DNA of 64,000 bases from Neurospora tetraspora (taxonomy: Eukaryota > Ascomycota > Sordariomycetes > Sordariales > Sordariaceae). Below are positions 17,027 to 28,289 of the stretch, piece by piece. The position numbers were made by a program, and so were the translations under genes. Under the pieces are notes generated by a model, which searched no databases, had not been told where the DNA came from, and saw only the letters and a program-made list of their open reading frames with translations. The number at the start of each line of letters is the position of its first letter. Position 1 is the first letter of the stretch. The DNA is taken from assembly GCF_033439725.1 (NCBI RefSeq), contig NW_026944386.1, positions 2,356,001 through 2,420,000 on the forward strand, written 5' to 3'.

Positions 17027-18674
17027 GTTGGGCAATAGAATATTGCTATCTTGGGCAGGGTGTAGAAGAAAGTGTGAGCGTTGAGGATTAATCGGCTTGA
17101 TGGCTCTGTTCTCTGGTCGTTCAGCGAGCAGGAGAAGGCTGCTCTACTTATCCTGACCAATTCATCGTGATTCCGTCCGGACCTTGCCATCTGTGCCTTG
17201 TCGTCGGGCGGCACGGTTCCACGGTACACGGCGGTATTCCGGCTTCATTGGGGGTTGTTGGCTGCTGAATGATGAGTCCCTGTTAAGGCAACGTGGGTCA
17301 ACATGATGAAAGGAGGATGTTGGAGCAGGGACTGAACCAGGCAAGACTTCCTTCAGGAATGCGATAGTCCGGCTTCATTGGGGGAGTGGCTGCGTCTCGT
17401 ACGGCACAGCGTTGACGACCCCAGGGATCCATGGTTTTCTTGATTGGCTTTGATAAGGCAACTGGACGTTGGTCCGCGTCTGTACGGCACAGCGCAACGA
17501 TCCTCGTGATTCATGGTTTTTCTACCAATCGCATTAGTGTGACCATTCGGATTGCTTGTTCGACGTACATACATGAGGACCAACGGGCCAAACAGTGAAA
17601 CTTTTGGGAAGGATGGCCGTGCCTACCTCGCCTTAAGAAATGGTGGATACTCATATTCTAGATGCTGGTTGGAGCAAAACTGGCCCCCAAACTGATGGCA
17701 CGGGCCGACTGTCTGATTCACTCTTAACATACCACATTTGACCAGGGTCCCTGGTAGCGCTCAAAGTGTCTATACTTGGAAACTGTTACGTAGCATAGTC
17801 ACGGTAGTGTCACACGCGAGATGGTCACGAGAACGGAATGGTTCGCGTTCTAATTCGACTACCGTCCATTGCCGGGTCGCACCCATACGGCGGCACCGCG
17901 GTTCATTCGGAGACTCTTAGCCCAGACGGAGACAACAGACGGTGACAGACCATCAACAGGATGTTAACAGGTAGTTAATAGACTGTAGATAAACTGATGA
18001 CGAGCTTCACCGGTACAACTGGCGATTATCGGGGTAGCTGCTAATCAACTCTGTTAAGAGCCTGCCAACAGTTTGCCTATCAAAGAACCACTATCCGGCT
18101 GTAGGGACGTTACACGTGTAGGATTCAGCCTACAGCGCCGACTCCCCGAGCCAATTGGCAACAGGTTACAACGAGTCCTTAGTGAACGCGGTCCAATTGG
18201 GATCAGTTCCGGGGGCTGCCAACCAACACACCAGTGCCACCACACACTCCCGGGTCTCTCCTCCTCGTTCGTCTCGCCCCACTCCGTCAACCCCTCGCTT
18301 TGCCTGCTGGTCGAGGTCGTTACCGCTGCGGCTGGTGCTGTCCCCGTGTCTCCCGCCACGCCCTACTCGAGTCATCCGCGGGAAACCCTCGAACCGAAAG
18401 CATTTACTCATTTATAGTATCATTATCATCATAATCAGCACGACCTTTCGACGCTCCAACTTTCCTCTACTCTCATCTGCGCGCTGCACCGCCCGCACCT
18501 CCGGCGCCTACCTAGTTACTTCTAATCCGACCACTTCTGCTATCACTACATGCTTCACAAGCTCGTATACTCCCCTTTAGCTACCCCATCACATTACCAC
18601 GCATTTGGAAAACGTAATTCTTGCTCGAAACATTCAAGCCGCGCCGTTATCACTTGTATCAACTCGCTGGCAAT
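17027..18674. other. Intergenic region between two divergent small genes
   Basis: A roughly 20-bp motif GTCCGGCTTCATTGGGGG occurs near 17236 (slightly altered) and 17368, and CGTACGGCACAGCG recurs near 17398 and 17480, so 17.2-17.5 kb holds a decayed tandem duplication. The rest up to 18674 is promoter-like, C/T-rich near the end. No gene is supported. Confidence 0.5.
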
Positions 18675-19188
18675 ATGGCGGACAAACCGGCGGCAAGTAC
18701 TCCTCAAACTCTCTTAATTGTCAGTATATATACCTTATGCTGACTATCATGTTAATCAACTGCAGAACCCCCCGACTACGCCCCAAGCCGCCACAGACCG
18801 ACAGCCTGTAGGCGACGACAAGTCTCTGAGCGACATCAGAAGATCGATGAAGAGGGATCCAGACGGACAGGGCATAAGTGGGTTGGGCTACGACGGCGTG
18901 CTCCGTACTTTTGACGCCGAACGTAATGTTCTCGACGCAGTTGGCCTCAACCCAGCCCAGATTAGAGAATACTACGATGGTCTGCCGCTTCCCGAGAGAC
19001 TACGCACCGCCGACGGCCGCAACGTGTCCCGTTGGGACATGTTCCACCCCGATGCGGAGAATGTTCCGAAGAAGTTTACGGAGGAGGAGAAAGCCAGAAT
19101 TCTGGCACGGAACGAGGAGATGGCAAAGCGTGGAGTCACAACCTGTGTTCCAGGCAAGTCGGCAGACGAGGGGGGATCGAAAGCTTAG
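18675..19188 (+). CDS. Two-exon 155-aa protein of unknown family
   Basis: Exon 1 (18675-18719) encodes MADKPAASTPQTLLI. Exon 2 (18766-19188) follows a 46-nt intron (GTCAGT donor, GCTGAC branch, CTGCAG acceptor) in phase 0. The main part reads SLSDIRRSMKRDPDGQGISG, LGYDGVLRTFDAERNVLDAVGL and later FTEEEKARILARNEEMAKRG. It is hydrophilic and mostly helical, with no signal peptide, membrane segment or catalytic motif that I recognise. The ATG has A at -3. The well-formed protein character suggests a conserved cytosolic or nuclear fungal protein. It lies alone on the plus strand within the block between the repeated modules. Confidence 0.6.
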
Positions 19189-20970
19189 ATGGTGCCTTTT
19201 GCTTTTCGTCATTATGAAATGTTCATGCCAGTCACTTGCAAGCCTTGCAGACAGGCCACAGTCGTGCGATGTTAATCCAGTGACCCAGCTCGTACTGCTG
19301 GTTGCCTGGCCTTGGCGCACCGGCGTAGCCGTTCAAAGTCAGTAACACGCAGGTCTTGGAGGTAGCTCGTGTGGCTCTGGAGGCTCGGCGCGGCCCGCAG
19401 ATCCACGCTAGACGCCTATCTCGAATGGATGGAGGTGTTGTCGCAGAGGCACGGGTTCGACCCGCGGTGTTGGTGGTTCCGTGTTCTTTTGTCCCCTTGT
19501 TTTTTAATAGCTCTTAGCTACTTGTAGAAGTCTTTAGCTACGCAAGTAGTATTCTCAATAGAATATTCATTGTTCTACCCCTTATCTCGCTATTTCTTAT
19601 TGATATAGGGGAATTGTTATGCTTTCTCGAAGCGTGCAGTGGCTGCGTGTAGAAGTCAAATGGGGCGCAAACGTGTGGCTGGTGTAAGTCTCTTGTGGTT
19701 TGCTGCTTTGCAAAAATCGCTCGGTGTATTTTGAACCGACGGATATTAAGGCACTCTATGCCTCGACCCCGCATGTTACTCCACGACCTGCGGGCGTGGG
19801 GGAGACGTCCACCAATCACGAGGCCCGGAAGAGCGACTTGCAATTCTCCGGCGGGGACTATGAGGGGGTCCCGTCATTTCCGGTGGGGGTGGGTACCTTT
19901 CAGCTTCTTCCTTCGTTCCACGCTCCCTCGTACCGCGCGAGGTGATCAGCTTTCAACGCGAGACCCTTCCAGGTTATCTCGTACGTTCGCTTCCGATCTC
20001 TGCTAATAAGGTGGAGTACAATGCGTGTAGAGCTTCAACGACCCTAGTTGGAAGCTGAGTGACCCCTTTTCAGATGCCGCAGACTGGGCCAGCTCTCTTC
20101 ATGACGGAGCCCTGGGCCTTGACCGGCATATCCATCCCTTGGTACCACTCATTGTCTCATTCATCGAGGCAAAATGGTTGGCGAAGTGGGGGTGGATTGA
20201 CAGACTCACAGTGGCAGAATGCTTCGAAGCATGCGGCGGCAAGGGAACACCAACATATAATTCTCTCAAACTAGGCCCAACGTCTCAAGGTGACACAGGG
20301 CAACAGACTCAAGCCGCCTTCTCCCTCCTCACAGATTGTTGCACGCGGTGCGCGGGGGAAAGGAAGCAAGGGAATCCGCTCATGAGCCAGGACCCCTCGG
20401 CACCACAGGCGATTCTTGTTGAGGGTCATTCTTTTTGTCGACGAAGTGGTACAATAGATACTTTTATTACATATTGCCATACAAACGGTGGCTGCAAAAA
20501 TGGGGGGAGGGGTTGCGGCCTCCTGCTAACAGTACAAAGCGGACTCTCCCTCTCGGAGGAGTCGACACCAGAACGTCGTTGACCGTCAACTGGCGAGAAT
20601 CCTCTACGTTCCCGAGACTCCGGATTCGGATCGGTAACAATTACGACAACGTTCGTCTCGTCTGGTTCATAGCACTTGTTTCGCGGCGTCTCCACCTCGT
20701 GCAGTCTCCGAGGTTCCGTCCAGGGTCGTGGCGTTATGGTATGGAAGACTGGCTGATGGAACACTCGTGCCGTGTAGGACAGAGTATCTGCCCAAAGATT
20801 ACCAACGCCCCGCCAACGATCCTGCGTTCGCCTCTCTGCCGTTGCCAAGGATGCGCAGAGGGTGCGCAGAGAAAGTGCGGGTGGAGCCATTCGTTGGTGA
20901 AAAGCAGGGCAGGAGGTCGGTACACGGACGACCGGGGGTAGGTGAGACATATAAAAGGGGGAGAAGGGAC
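19189..20970. other. 1.8-kb stretch without a supportable gene
   Basis: Overlapping frames of 100-175 codons exist on both strands (for example around 20430-20950) but none has a convincing start, splice sites or recognisable motif. A protein-like piece (LADGTLVPCRTEYLPKDYQR) occurs on the plus strand at about 20745-20805 and might be a gene remnant. Confidence 0.4.
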
Positions 20971-21225
20971 TTATCTTTTGAGGGGCGTGTACTGTCCTTC
21001 GCCGCGGTCGTAGCAGTAACCGAAGAAGGCCGTGCCGGTTTGTGGCTGAGTGGTGAAAGAGTGGCTACCATCGGTCGATGAAGCCATCGGAACAGACTGG
21101 CTCAGCGTATCGGGACCTTGGGCGAGACTGAGATCAGAGCTGGGAGGTGCAAACTGCTTGTTGTTGTCGCTCGTCATCGTCGGGTCGGAAGAGGTGCCGA
21201 CGCTCGATGCACATCGGCTCTGCAT
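20971..21225 (-). CDS. Possible 84-aa small protein
   Basis: The frame runs from the ATG at 21225 (or 21177) to 20971. It is Ser/Thr/Gln-rich (PPSSDLSLAQGPDTLSQSVP) and ends GTAFFGYCYDRGEGQYTPLKR. The YDRGxGQYT ending recalls short conserved C-terminal motifs of fungal hypothetical proteins, but I cannot name one. It may be an exon of a longer gene. Confidence 0.35.
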   Translation of the reverse strand: MQSRCASSVGTSSDPTMTSDNNKQFAPPSSDLSLAQGPDTLSQSVPMASSTDGSHSFTTQPQTGTAFFGYCYDRGEGQYTPLKR

Positions 21226-21514
21226 TTAGCTCTGGCACTTCGAGCTAATATCCCAATGGCGAGGGTTGAAGGAGGGCCAACTTAATACTTCAACGAGCTA
21301 CCTTATCAGGCCATGCACAAAATAATGGGAACGGAGAAATGACCGTGATATGTAGCCGAGGGTGATGCAAGGAGTTAACGTAAAACCCAAAGCCCTTCGG
21401 CTCCTGGGTCTGTCGCTTGTATACGGCACCTCGCATCATGTTGAGATCGGTCATCAGTATTCATTGGCTGCCAGACCAGTCTTACAAGGTAACAAAAGGC
21501 GCTACTCCCAGCCC

Positions 21515-21782
21515 TCAGGAACAGGAGAAGAAAGGGCAGGGAACGATCTGCGCCCAACTACACGTTAGTTGCACATCCTGCACAGGACACAGGACAAGTT
21601 GATGTACTCACGGCGATTCGTTGCCGTTGGTCCACCAGGTCCCTGCAAAACAACAGCTCCTTTCGGTCCTGCGCTTTGTCAGAATCCACGTTCGATCCGG
21701 GCATTTTCGCTTTCAACGCGGGATACTCGTCCAGCCGGCGCGCATGTCCCCGCGGTTTCAGCCACGACGCGTGAAGAGACAT
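21515..21782 (-). CDS. Possible two-exon 67-aa protein
   Basis: Exon 1 (21782-21612) starts at an ATG in a CA-rich leader and encodes SLHASWLKPRGHARRLDEYP and then KAQDRKELLFCRDLVDQRQR. A GTGAGT donor, an AACTAAC branch and a CGCAG acceptor define a 64-nt intron, and exon 2 (21547-21515) adds IVPCPFFSCS. Good splice signals support transcription. The protein is basic with a Cys-containing tail and no known domain. It could be a truncated gene. Confidence 0.4.
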
Positions 21783-22138
21783 GGTGTTTGTTATTGTTCG
21801 GTCCAGACCCAGCTGACCATCCGGTGGTCGCACCGGAGGCCCGGGTATCAGGCGATGCCGCCTTCTCCGTCTAACTCATACCCACCGCCGTGATTACGAA
21901 ATGTGGGGACAGAGTACATAGTATGTACAGACGACGGGATCGGCCCGGGGATGACGATATACACACATACAACACAAGCTTAAGGGAACGAGAGTATCTA
22001 CAGCAAAATCAGTGGAATATTTGCGACGTCGGTGACGATGGGGACTTGTTAATTTATTAAGTCACTGAGTGTTAAGGCTTGGTACTGACAGCACCAGAGA
22101 GGTACGGTTATGGTCGTGACAGGACTTGGGTCGAGATA

Positions 22139-22675
22139 TCATGCAACCTTGACGAACCTCCACACTGTTCCCTCCTGCCCATCTATCCAAGTCATCGATA
22201 TTTCGGATCCCTCTTTCCAGCTCGGCTCCATCCATGCCTTGACAAGTCGCGAGGAGTTTTGGAAGTGCATCACGTACCCACGCTGCTGCGGCGCCTCAGG
22301 TCCTTGCTCACAACCTCCTCCCGCCCTAACGCATAACAGCCGCTGTAAACGGTCATGGGCATCGTAGGCAACATCAAAACTGCCACGACCCGAAGGGGCG
22401 CCGAGAAACCGTCCGCTCGCGGCATTGCGAAACCCGAGCCAGCCGTCCGTTTCGACGCATTGCCAGTACCAGTTACATTTGCCTTCGAGGGGGTGGCCTT
22501 TTTCGAACACGGCCGGGACTTTGTGAAGGGTCAGCTTGCCGCCGACCAAGGTCAGGGCTAGGTTGGTGGGCTGGTGGAAGATGAGATATGTCGAATTGGC
22601 CGTGGGATTATCGTCACGGTCCGGGTAGAAGTCACCCACTGATCCAGATACGGACGATTCTAATAAGCGTTCCAT
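22139..22675 (-). CDS. Beta-trefoil (fascin/ricin-B-like) cytosolic protein, unknown function
   Basis: This uninterrupted 178-aa frame starts at the ATG at 22675. After a short leader it reads TANSTYLIFHQPTNLALTLV, GGKLTLHKVP, NWYWQCVETDGWLGFRNAASGRFLG, YVMHFQNSSRLVKAW and EGTVWRFVKVA. Repeating units ending in strand-loop blocks such as GWLGFRNxxSGxFLG and a terminal VWxFVKV are typical of fungal beta-trefoil proteins that resemble fascin or ricin-B domains. Such folds bind ligands or act as scaffolds. A TATA-like ATTATAAATA lies about 240 bp upstream on the minus strand. The length suits a single trefoil. Confidence 0.6.
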   Translation of the reverse strand: MERLLESSVSGSVGDFYPDRDDNPTANSTYLIFHQPTNLALTLVGGKLTLHKVPAVFEKGHPLEGKCNWYWQCVETDGWLGFRNAASGRFLGAPSGRGSFDVAYDAHDRLQRLLCVRAGGGCEQGPEAPQQRGYVMHFQNSSRLVKAWMEPSWKEGSEISMTWIDGQEGTVWRFVKVA

Positions 22676-24187
22676 CTTTGGGCGAGGCCTCGAAGCGGCG
22701 AAAGTAGGAAGAGCGGATGGTGCTGTTGGTTCCGAGTCGGACGCGGGAGTTTGGATGGTATTGCTTGAGGAAGTTGAGGATGCACGGGAGGCAGAAGAAT
22801 GAGATGTTGAGTGCGTACTTCTTGTTGGCCGTGTGTACGTCTTTTCCTTCTTCCAGACGCGACTTAACCGGCCATCGAATGGGACGTTTATCTTGGTTAT
22901 GGGGGAAAAGGTATTTATAATCCGAACTGATCATCAGGACGGAGGAAAAAGGATGAAGAAAGCAGGAGACTGCTAGTGTTTCTTACTCTGATGGCAACCA
23001 ATGCCCAACGGGAACGCTTCAAACGGCTCTCTATTTCCCCATGCATGCCTACCTGACAGGAAAAGGATGGATGCATGCTTCTCTAAGCCGTTTGATCCAA
23101 CAAATGTCCGCCACGCCGATACCTGCAAACGAAGTTAACAGCGTGCACGGCCGAGGACAAGTCGGTGTCTTTTGGGCGGCTGAGTGGAAGCAACAACTGG
23201 ATTGACGTTGATTACTGAGGAGAAACCAAGATTCATTCTAACCCTAGGTGGCGCATGGTGAGGGCGCAAAAGCCGTTGGATGCTTAAGGTGGATAACCGA
23301 CGGGAGGCCATGCCAAACGCCGGTGGGTGTTGTGAATGTGAATATTTCAGCGGAGGGTCGTACATGTATCGTGCCCATGCTTCCATAGACAACAACATGT
23401 GAGGAGATTCTGAGCGTTTGCTGCACAGACCGCTAGTCGTTTGCCCTGCAGGCACCCTCTTTGACAGCGGTTCTGGCACTTCCCAGAATCCCCTCCTTTG
23501 CAGACCTTCCTCCTCTTTGTATCGCCAGCTCTATATAGCTGGCGATCCCTTCCAGCCTCAGTTAGCTGGATCCCTCAATCTACATCATTCCCATCATTCG
23601 TGATCCATCTCATACAAATCAGGTTCTGGAATGGCGTTTCCACCCTTTCGACGCAGGCCAGCGGTGCGAGATGTGCTTAAGGAGTTGGGAGCTTTAACGT
23701 ATGATATGTTTATATATATGCGCGAGATGTGCTTAAGGAGTTGGGAGCAATGATATGTTTATATATATGCGCCAAGAGCATAGGTTCTACTAAACTAGGT
23801 CTTAGGTCAGTTAACACGTTGACGAGATGGTCCTCGATGAGGTCTGAGAAACTATGCCACCCAATCTGGAGATTGAGGCGCTGGTGGCCATTGCGAGTTG
23901 CTCGGCTTCGGCAGTTACTGTCCGGTTGTGCTCCCACCGCTCCGTCATTCTCGGGGCCCACTCCGCCGCCACAGCCCCGCCCGGTCCGCAATACCGCCCC
24001 ACTGATTGCAACCGCACCCCGAGATGTCGAGTCTCAAGGAGGATCACGTGAATTCTTCGCACGCCCAGACGGCACAACCAGACGGGCGGCACAATCAATC
24101 GGGCGGCACAATGAGAAACCTCAAGGCAATTGAAGGACTCACCATTGTTGCCGGGCTTGGTTGCGATCACGGTTGTCGCAATCGTGG
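22676..24187. other. Intergenic region with a promoter-like palindrome and a broken gene start
   Basis: An inverted pair CGCCAGCT...AGCTGGCG with a TATA core lies at about 23524-23545, followed by a C/T-rich leader. An ATG at 23631 opens a protein-like frame (AFPPFRRRPAVRDVLKELGA) that soon runs into a local duplication: about 50 bp (GAGATGTGCTTAAGGAGTTG...) at 23667-23721 repeats at 23722-23770 with a small deletion. It looks like the 5' piece of a gene damaged by tandem duplication. Confidence 0.45.
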
Positions 24188-24360
24188 TTCCAGGAGGAGA
24201 TATCTCGGTGGGAGAGACGGAGACAGCATTCTTATTTGTATTCTATATGCTTAGGATTCTAATTTAGTACGTTTTATAGCTTCCTCCACTATGTTTTCTC
24301 TTTTCCTCTTCTTCTGTCCCTGTTTTGGTAGGCATTCCTTATCAATAACAACTCCTGTTT
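24188..24360 (-). pseudogene. Captain 3'-end remnant
   Basis: On the minus strand this holds the last 35 codons of a captain copy (CLPKQGQKKRKRENIVEEAI...) plus about 60 bp of 3' flank, nearly identical to the intact gene at 25358. It breaks exactly into a 34-bp fragment of the boundary repeat. It is a deletion remnant, not functional. Confidence 0.8.
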
Positions 24361-24394
24361 GCCATTTCTCAGCCCGGAACGGGAACCTGTCCCA
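24361..24394 (-). repeat. Fragment of the island boundary repeat
   Basis: These 34 bp match 15468-15501 and, inverted, the 2470-2500 region. They abut the captain remnant without spacer, marking a rearrangement breakpoint. Confidence 0.75.
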
Positions 24395-24634
24395 GAATCA
24401 TGAACCTTCTGTGCCGTCAGTGCCGTCAGAGCAGTCGTCTGTACCTTTGTCACAAGAACCAAGGCCACCCATATCGTATCACCAACCGTCCGTCTTCCGC
24501 AACTACGGTACTGGAACGGACTGGACTCTCTTTGGTATTTTTTGTTGATGCTCTTTTACTTACGTTGGTTTTGCCTTCCAGCTTCCTTTCTTTTTAAAAT
24601 ACCCTACTCAATCAAGGACCACATCTGGGTTTAC

Positions 24635-25419
24635 CAAGGGCGGTAAAAAATCTTCCGCATGCTGGAGTGATCATTGGTGCTGCGTTCACACTGAATTACT
24701 AGCCGCTTAGTTCAAGTATCCCGAGGGAACGGAACGCTAATTTAGTTTGGTGCACCCCAGAGAAAGTGGGTCTGTTGTAGAATAATTGGATAGTATACGG
24801 TTGGGAAGAAACGTAGCATCTCAAAGTGATAGCCCAGTTATACAAGGATAACTTGACGATACTGTATATCTCACGGTGTCATATGTATTGGATATCACCA
24901 ACAGGTGAAAATTTTCTTGGATCTAGAACGGATGCCTTGAATGTTTAGAGTCTATGACGCAATAGTGTGTATCACTTCCAGTTCTAGTTCTTTTGAGAAG
25001 GGCGAAGGTAGCGAGCTACAGGAAGATTCTTCAACGTGAACATCGCAATGTCGCGAATCCCCGAGTCAACCTATTTGTGGCGTGAGGCCGCCCCAACAAA
25101 GCGGGATTGCCGTTTGGTGGTGCCGTTGTAGTTCCGAAGTGAAGCAGGTTTGATCGGATGCGGGGATCGCGCGGGCAGTACAGCCGACTATTTCTACTGA
25201 GTCGTCATCTTTTAGATGCTTGTCACCTTTAGTTTACAGTCGATTATGCTTTGGATCAGAGCACGCTTGTGGAGAGCGAGATCTGGCATCGTCGTTCCAG
25301 GAGGAGATATCTCGGTGGGAGAGACGGAGATAGCATTCTAGTTTGTATTCTATATACTTAGGATTCTAATTTACTACGTTTTATTGCTTCCTCCACTATG
25401 TTTTCTCTTTTCCTCTTCT
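24635..25419 (+). repeat. Chimeric module copy 2, adjoining the intact captain
   Basis: The module repeats 15672-16419 in direct orientation and starts about 37 bp earlier in the secreted-gene tail. Its right part is the real 3' flank and end of the captain. The tail piece here has a small change near its stop compared with the source gene at 6092. Direct copies 8.2 kb apart enclose the block 16.4-24.6 kb. Confidence 0.85.
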
Positions 25420-28020
25420 TCTGTCCCTGTTTTGGTAGGCATTCATTATCAATAACCACTCCTGTTTGCCCATTACAACCGTGAACATCCGACGTATGTG
25501 TAAGCCACGAAGCGAGGTCATTAATCTGGATATTCTCCCCTTCTCCCTTACATTTTGGACAATCGAATGGCTCTACGATTCTGTGATACTTATTCATATG
25601 CCTTGACAAACTGTTTCCGGCATAGAACAATTGGCCGCATCTTAAACAAGGAGCGGATTTCGACTTGGTAGTTGTAGCCATTGGTTTGGGTTTGACGATT
25701 GGCTTAGTGAAGAGAACCGGAGTATTGATGAAACCATGTACTCTTTCGACATGGTTACTCCACTCCGATGCCCTCTCGATTCTATACTCCTCCTTTCCTT
25801 GCCGCTGACATTCGGGGCATGAGAAAGGTTCAAAGGTCGTTGCTGTGAAATGGACGCTCCGATGGTGTCTACTGAGGTTACGTCGACGAGTGAAGCTTTG
25901 TAGGCAGAGAAGACATGTAGAGAGCGTGGAAGCTGCTTTCTTATGTTCGGAGGCTGGTTGCTCCATTTCCTGAGCAATCCCTTCTACTTCTCCGTACCTA
26001 TCATTCAGATACGCAAAAAGCATTTCCGATACTGCAAGCCGCTTTTGGGTAGTTTGGTCAGAACCACTGTCGGTCGAATTTGGAAAAACCATTTTCGTAG
26101 CGGTGTCGGAAACCGGATCTTTGGGGTTCAAGTATCGACCAATGATTGTTGCTGCAGGTAAACTGGGACCGAAGGAGCATCTGAAAGGATTTGGAGGGGG
26201 GGCTGGCATATCTTCGGTTAACAGGCCACGAGCCCTAAGGGAATCAACTTCAGCGAAGTAGTTTTCTCGAGCCTGCTTGACAGCCAAGTTTGACAATACC
26301 GTCCGTAGATCTCCAATTTTTACGGTAAGTTGCTTTACCTCTCTATTGTCTGCAGAGAGTTTGAGCTCTTCCCGGAAGTGACGATGCTGTGCGCGAAGTG
26401 CTTTCATATCCTCGCGATTTTCAAACGTTTCTAGCGTAGCCGCTGTCGGGTAAAGCGGTGCTTTGTCATCCCTGCGCAAGGATGCGGAGGCCAGTAGCTT
26501 GAATAGCTTGGAATCGTCTTCAGATGTACTATCGAAAACGAATGACATCAAATTGTGTGGAATATGCCTCGCTTGGTAAGAGGTTTCGAATGTTTTTGTG
26601 TTATGGCTCAGGATGTGGTTTCGAATAGCGGATGTAAGGGAACCTTGTGTAAAAATTGTAAGCAAAATAGTAAGGGAAACGGGTAAAGGGTTCTTACCAT
26701 CAATTTTATTTCCACCGCCGATTCGCAGCGCATAGGGCCGGAGAGTGTTTCTGTTGCCCGCTACCAACCATGTCCGGTTCCAAAGTTCCAGATATTTGTA
26801 GTACTTTAAGGGAAAGATAGGCTTTTCCTGCATCCCATCCTTCCACCTAAGTTCAATGCAATCAACATCTTCCAAGTTTGGACGCTGAAGTAATTCGTCG
26901 AAGGACGAAAACTCTGTTTCGAAGGCATCATCATGTAGAGCTTGAATAGCTACAAACGTAACTAAACAAACGATCTGGCATGGTACCATAGTAGCAGAAA
27001 AGGTCATCCTAGAAAAGTGTTAGTTTGGATCAACGGTTAAAGGCAAGAATACATACACATCTGCCCCCTTATCAATTTTGTTAGCCGATAGCTTGTTTTG
27101 ATTGATCGTGATCTCAGCAACAAGCCTTGGCTGTTTTGTATCCGGATCGCGAACAACAAGTAGCTTGACTTGTCGATAAAGCATGTTCTCATAAGTGCCG
27201 GGCCGAAAGCCAATGCTTCCTATAAGCACCAATGTATGAAAGGCAACCCGATGTCTAGGATCACAAGGTATATCGACTGCGCGTTCCCACAAGGTGCTAA
27301 GAATAAGCAGAACATCGTCTGTTGTGGCTTCGGTTTTCTCAAATGTTTGTTTGCATGTGAGGTTGAACTTTTGTGCAAGAGTTGATTGGATCCACTGTGA
27401 GAAGAAATGTCAGTACACAGTATCGGCATGGGTAAGGAGGGAATCTACCTGGATAAGCTCTCCACGGGCCTTCCCACGGTTGCCAAGCAATGTCCATTGT
27501 TCGGAACCTTCGTCTGAATCTTCATTCGAATCATGATCCCTTCTCTTCGCGAGCACTACAGCATCAGCTTGAGCTACTATATGCTTCCATATAGCAATAA
27601 TAGTCACTACTAATTGAACTATTAGTACCTGCTTCTGTTCCTCGGTACCGTCTATATACAGACGTCTGCATCTTGCATAGCGTGTATAGTCGGCCAGAAA
27701 GCTCTTGCAGATAGCAATGGACTTTTTCTTGTTTCGGCACATACCAAACCAAACCTTATCAGCCTCTTTTTGTATTAATTGTAACACATCTGTGACAAAT
27801 CTAAAAAGGGGTAGTACGCAATATTAAAGAAAACAGCAAAACGATAAGGTACATACCTATTCCTTAGACGCTACGCGCGTTCTCGCTCGGCTTTGGTCTT
27901 TTTACAAAGCGAACGCTCATGTGTTGTTACCGTAAATTCGTCGACGTCGGCAAATGCTCTTCTTTTCCGTTCTTCGTCGTCAGGTACAGTCGGCGGTATC
28001 GGCGGTTTTTGTAGCTCCAT
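25358..28020 (-). CDS. DUF3435 tyrosine recombinase (Starship captain-like) with four C2H2 zinc fingers
   Basis: Five exons (28020-27875, 27800-27449, 27394-27057, 27008-26698, 26643-25358) keep one frame and give 810 aa. Introns are 74, 54, 48 and 54 nt; the first donor (GTAGCG) is weak and the start (ATG at 28020) is tentative. The catalytic region spans about residues 50-420: box I GFRPGTYENMLYRQVKL (Arg about 230), then YALRIGGGNKIDG|SLTSAIRNHILSH (Arg 374, Arg 390, His 396) and TFETSY (Tyr about 405), the DUF3435 layout. Four zinc fingers in two pairs follow (about 626-647, 658-685, 715-736, 744-770), then a KKRKRE nuclear signal. Such enzymes cut and join DNA to mobilise Starships. All expected core residues are visible, so it may be active. 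Its 3' end recurs at 16361 and 24188. Confidence 0.85.
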
Positions 28021-28289
28021 CCCTTCCGTATTGCATATGGATGGAGTGTGATCAGCACCGTGAGACTCAAACAATACCCTCTCAAGCTGCAATAGCTAAC
28101 GAGCTCAGTATGTTTGGGAGGAGAAATTCATTAGAAAACTCGGACGTGTGACGAACCGTTACAAGCACAGGAGTATATCGCTGGGAACAAAGAGTAGCAA
28201 CGGTCGCAGTAGCCAAAAGGTACTGATCGATTGTGAAAGCTATTGCTTGCTGAAGAGCCAGTATCTAAAGAGGCCTGGGGAGGCCGTCT

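Noticed and set aside
19440-19480. GGTTCGACCCG resembling a pol III B box / tRNA T-arm
   Set aside because: No matching A box, acceptor stem or D-arm could be folded around it.
20671-21081. Plus-strand frame containing LADGTLVPCRTEYLPKDYQR
   Set aside because: Part looks protein-like, but there is no start or donor/acceptor pair, and it overlaps the better-supported minus-strand frame at 20971-21225.
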